DNA from: Fidelibacterota bacterium
GTDB lineage: Bacteria > Pseudomonadota > Alphaproteobacteria > Rhodospirillales > Rhodospirillaceae
Direction: 5' to 3'
NCBI GenBank assembly: GCA_947476275.1
Contig: CANJPQ010000034.1
Span: 1-45,522 of the forward strand
Length of the DNA stretch: 45,522 nt
A model generated the notes under the pieces. That model was not told the DNA's origin. It saw only the letters and a list, made by a program, of their open reading frames with translations, and ran no database searches. Both the position numbers and the translations under genes were made by a program. Numbering within the stretch: position 1 is the stretch's first letter; the number at the start of each line of letters is the position of its first letter. Positions 42,817 through 45,522 of the stretch are shown piece after piece.

Positions 42817-43056
42817 TCAGCAATTCAGGCTCGTCGGTGTGCGATCGTCAAAGATGTTCGTGTCGTACAGTTCCGCCTGGTCATTGCCCCACTCGGCGCC
42901 GGCATGGATATTCACTTTTGACGTCAGCTCGGCCCAAGCAAGATCTGTAACGTTGATTTCCTCGAGAGCCTGAGCCAGGGCAGGGGGCGCCGTGTAGACG
43001 GCGAACGCCGCGGTGGTCAGGAGAAGCGCCAGCGCAGACCGCAATGGGCGGCGCAT
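42817..43056 (-). CDS. Small secreted protein, function unknown
   Basis: The start at 43056 follows AGGGGGTAAA directly. The 79-residue product has a signal peptide (MRRPLRSALALLLTTAAFAV, cleaved near ALAQA). The mature part is about 50 acidic residues (LEEINVTDLAWAELTSKVNI, WGNDQAELYDTNIFDD) ending in a cysteine (TSLNC). I know no family for it. It heads the minus-strand cluster, 77 bp before the TTR-like gene. Its terminal cysteine and exported nature suggest a small partner or peptide substrate of the neighbouring proteins, but this is speculation. Confidence 0.65.
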   Translation of the reverse strand: MRRPLRSALALLLTTAAFAVYTAPPALAQALEEINVTDLAWAELTSKVNIHAGAEWGNDQAELYDTNIFDDRTPTSLNC

Positions 43057-43339
43057 TTTACCCCCTATACGTAAATCTCTTGGAGACGTCCCTGGCAGCA
43101 AGTAGGCGCCGGAAGGCGGGGCAGATTCAACCGCCATGTGGTCCCTAGTTCGGTGGCCGGAACAGCCGCGGCAGGAAGTGGTCATTGCAGCCGAAATTCT
43201 GGGCGCTGGGTCCAATCCCGAGCGCCCCCGCAGTGCTCGGCTGCCGGTTCGGCTGGCGCTACAGGGCCCGGTTCGCGATTGATCCGCATCCGCCCGGGGG
43301 CTCAATGTTCACAATCAGACGCAGGGGAGGCGCGCCGCT

Positions 43340-44740
43340 ATGTCACTTGGGCCGACACTGGATCGACGTCACCTCCTTAGCGCTGGAGCAGGTGTGGCGG
43401 GATCGCTCGCGTCTTCAGCCGTTGCGGCGGCGTCTCCTGTGCAGAAGCCGCGCCCGGCCTTCCATGACTTGCGGGATGCCGATACGCGCCTCCTTGAGCA
43501 GGTCGGCCGCACCGGCCCCCTGAATCTCGCCAAAGCCTACGAGGTGATGCAGCGCAACAACCTGCAAGGTCTGGTCCTCGGCGATCCGCTGAACGTCTTC
43601 CATGTGACGGGTTCGTGGCCGTTTCTTGGCCGCACGCGTCCGTTCTATCCGCCGACCACGCTCGCGATTCTCACGCGCGACAGCAAACAGGCGCCGGGTC
43701 TCGTCACGTCGAAGTTCCTCTACTACTACACATTTGCCGACGGCGTGCCGAGCGGCGCCCAGCGTCAGGTGTTCCTCTACACCGACGGTCCAGAGAACCC
43801 TGCGGATTTCTATCCTGACCGAAAGGAGGTGCCGCTCGATGCGGTCGAGATACGCCGGCGCGATCGCGTCAACGAGGCTCTTGCAAAGAATGCGCCGCCG
43901 GTCGGCATCGCACCGGCCGTCATCGCCGCAATGAAAGCGATGGGCTTGTGGCGGAGCGGCCGAATCGGCTTCGACCGCTTCGAGATCCAGGAAATGTGCG
44001 CGCATGCGGAGTTCCCCGGCCAACTGGTCTCCGGCCATGTCGCCATGGGCGAGATTCGGCTCATCAAATCGCCGCTAGAGATCGAGATGATGCGCCGCGC
44101 CGCAGTTGCAAACATCGATGCGATCCATGCGGCCGCGGCTCAGATCGCGCCCGGTGCGACCTATCGCGACTTACGGTCGCTGTTCTATGCCGAGGCGTCG
44201 CGCCGCGGCAACACGCCCAGCATGATGACCGTCGACCGCGTGTCCAACGAGCTCGCGGACGGCGTGATCCGCGACGGCCAAGCGCTCATGGTCGATATCG
44301 TCAGCCACTTCCAGTCCTATCACGGCGACTACGGCCGGACGATCGCCATCGGCGAACCGACCGCGGGCGTGAAACGCTGCATCAAAGCCAGCGCGGTATG
44401 CTGGACGGCAATGAGCGAGCTCATAAGGCCGGGCGTGAAGTTCTCCGAATTGCTTGCGGCCGGCAAAGCGGCGCTGAAGAAGTCGGGTATCCCGACGGTG
44501 GTCACGGTCGCCACCCATAGCGTCGGCCTGATGCATCATGATCAGCCGCTGTTTGAACAGTACGGGGTTTCGCTGCCGATCGACCTCGTGCTCGAAGAGA
44601 ATATGACGCTCAGCCTGGAGTGTGTCGCCACCAACGACACCGGCATCGGTGGATCTGTCCACTATGAAGACATCATGCTAATTACCCGTGATGGCGCGGT
44701 ACCGATCCACAAAGTGCCGGACGCGGTGATTCAGGTCTAA
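43340..44740 (+). CDS. Tat-exported M24-family (Xaa-Pro peptidase-like) metalloenzyme
   Basis: The 466-residue protein starts with LDRRHLLSAGAGVAGSLASS, a twin-arginine signal. A creatinase-type N-terminal domain follows (about 60-235), then the pita-bread M24 domain. The five metal ligands are in place: D319, D330 (HGDYGRT), H393 (THSVGL), E427 (MTLSLEC) and E443 (VHYEDIM). Members cleave Xaa-Pro bonds or related C-N bonds, and creatinase is non-peptidic, so peptide cleavage is not certain. Most relatives are cytoplasmic, so a periplasmic version is unusual. It is divergent from the minus-strand haem cluster across 283 bp and may share its control. Confidence 0.88.
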   Translation: MSLGPTLDRRHLLSAGAGVAGSLASSAVAAASPVQKPRPAFHDLRDADTRLLEQVGRTGPLNLAKAYEVMQRNNLQGLVLGDPLNVFHVTGSWPFLGRTRPFYPPTTLAILTRDSKQAPGLVTSKFLYYYTFADGVPSGAQRQVFLYTDGPENPADFYPDRKEVPLDAVEIRRRDRVNEALAKNAPPVGIAPAVIAAMKAMGLWRSGRIGFDRFEIQEMCAHAEFPGQLVSGHVAMGEIRLIKSPLEIEMMRRAAVANIDAIHAAAAQIAPGATYRDLRSLFYAEASRRGNTPSMMTVDRVSNELADGVIRDGQALMVDIVSHFQSYHGDYGRTIAIGEPTAGVKRCIKASAVCWTAMSELIRPGVKFSELLAAGKAALKKSGIPTVVTVATHSVGLMHHDQPLFEQYGVSLPIDLVLEENMTLSLECVATNDTGIGGSVHYEDIMLITRDGAVPIHKVPDAVIQV

Positions 44741-44975
44741 TGACCGGCGGCGGCTATGTGGGTGCGCGTGCGGAACGGGCGTTACACTATCGAAGGTCTG
44801 CGTCACCGCGCATCAGCAGCCGGAAGATCGTGTTGATCAGCGCCGCCTATTTCGGGGTCAATGACCAGATTTTTCTTCCCCGCACTGCCCTTCATGCCAA
44901 CGGCGATGGCGGGGCAGTGAAGCGGAATTCGTAACTTCGCCAGCGCACTCGCATAAAGTTTCGAGCCTAATTCCT

Positions 44976-45446
44976 TTAGGCAATGGGCAGCTTGATCGTG
45001 AATGTCGTCCCAACGCCGAACTCGGATTCAAAGTCGATGATTCCATTGTGGTTCTTGGTGATGATCGTATGAGCGAGCGAAAGGCCCTGTCCCGTGCCGC
45101 GTCCTGGGATCTTCGTCGTGTAGAACAGATCGAAGATCCGGTCCTTGTTCTCGGCTGCGATTCCGATGCCGTCGTCGCCAATCGAAAGTTCGATGTAGCC
45201 GGGAACACTTCTCGTCGCGATTGTGATTTGTCCGAGGCCGCGACGATCCTTCTTGTCCTCGATTGCGTGCACGGCGTTGACCATCATATTGAGCACCACC
45301 TGATGGAGTTCTGTGGCATTTGACAGCACGCGCGGTAAATCCGTGGCGCAGTCGACCTTGAGTTCGGCCACGTATTTCCACTGATTCTTGGAAACGATCG
45401 TCGCCGTACGCACGATTTCGTTGATGTCGTTCCTCTCTGTACCCCG
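44976..45446 (-). pseudogene. Histidine-kinase remnant (ATPase domain only)
   Basis: The reading frame encodes DINEIVRTATIVSKNQWKYV, then the ATPase motifs LHQVVLNMMVNAVHAIED (N-box), IGDDGIGIAAENKDRIFDLF (G1) and GRGTGQGLSLAHTIITKNHN (G2), ending in FTIKLPIA. This is the catalytic half of an NtrB-like sensor kinase. Upstream, an in-frame TGA at 45449-45447 closes the frame, and the phospho-acceptor His region and sensor part are missing. A GTG at about 45413 could start a 145-residue fragment, but a functional kinase is not expected. The break may mark an insertion. Confidence 0.8.
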
Positions 45447-45522
45447 TCAGCACCTTTGGCACAGATTTGAGGTTGTGAATTAAGGAGGGTTGGGGCTTCG
45501 TCGCAGTGACGAAGGAACGAAG
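45441..45522. mobile_element. Possible insertion-sequence end at the right edge
   Basis: Histidine-kinase coding homology stops near 45440 and is replaced by unrelated AT-richer sequence, ACCCCGTCAGCACCTTTGGC onward. A hairpin CTTCGTC-GCAGT-GACGAAG lies at 45496-45514. An abrupt loss of homology with a stop codon just inside suggests a junction with an inserted element that continues past the window. No transposase is visible, so the type is unknown. Confidence 0.3.

Noticed and set aside
44740-44934. 64-residue open frame after the M24 gene
   Set aside because: It has no ribosome site of its own and its composition is unlike a real protein. It begins at the last base of the preceding gene by chance.

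Overview
The window is GC-rich DNA from what looks like an alphaproteobacterium. The lineage is inferred from an Rrf2-type regulator heading sufBCDSUT-sufA, a small twin-transmembrane HIG1-like protein, a Zur/ZnuABC locus with an alphaproteobacterial-style Zur box, and the palindromic repeats common in that class. A soil relative of the Rhizomicrobium/Rhizobiales type would fit, but the genus cannot be fixed from this sequence.

Positions 1-4250 are patchy. They hold the 5' end of an IS5-type transposase cut by the window edge, a TonB-dependent receptor divergent from a MarR regulator, a gene-poor stretch with tandem operator-like palindromes, a broken copy of the end of a serine-hydrolase gene, and a small membrane protein. 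Positions 4251-11587 (minus strand) form a tight block: zur-znuC-znuB-kdpD-kdpE, followed by a serine hydrolase with two fused beta-lactamase-like domains. znuA diverges from zur across a perfect Zur box. The kdpD is short and no kdpFABC is present here.

Positions 12627-20419 carry a formyltransferase-fold protein, an array of eight 16-bp tandem repeats, a perfect IscR type-1-like operator and the complete SUF iron-sulfur assembly operon. Its only long gap, between sufB and sufC, is filled by palindromic repeats. Positions 20416-23217 are ordinary chromosome: a receiver protein, the HIG1-like protein, an uncharacterised protein, an N-formylglutamate amidohydrolase homologue and tRNA-Val(GAC).

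Immediately 3' of the tRNA the character changes. There is a decayed IS3-type transposase and then a 21-kb accessory region (24193-44740) rich in exported proteins. Three paralogous secreted proteins each join a transthyretin-like (carboxypeptidase-regulatory) domain, a single CxxCH haem site and a Vgb-like beta-propeller. Two lie in convergent clusters. The plus-strand cluster is small TTR-like protein, TTR-haem-propeller, cytochrome c. The minus-strand cluster is small secreted protein, TTR-like protein, TTR-haem-propeller, uncharacterised secreted protein, DUF1592-family haem protein, Tat-exported DUF1552 protein, Lipoprotein_15-repeat protein. Between and beside them lie an acyl-CoA dehydrogenase, an MHS-type transporter, a LysR regulator, an alpha/beta-hydrolase that seems to lack its catalytic Ser and His, and a Tat-exported M24 peptidase homologue.

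The simplest reading, which is inference, is a periplasmic or cell-surface oxidation system in which haem-propeller proteins and cytochrome c pass electrons, coupled to uptake and cytoplasmic breakdown of an unknown compound. The window ends in a histidine-kinase remnant that lacks its 5' part.
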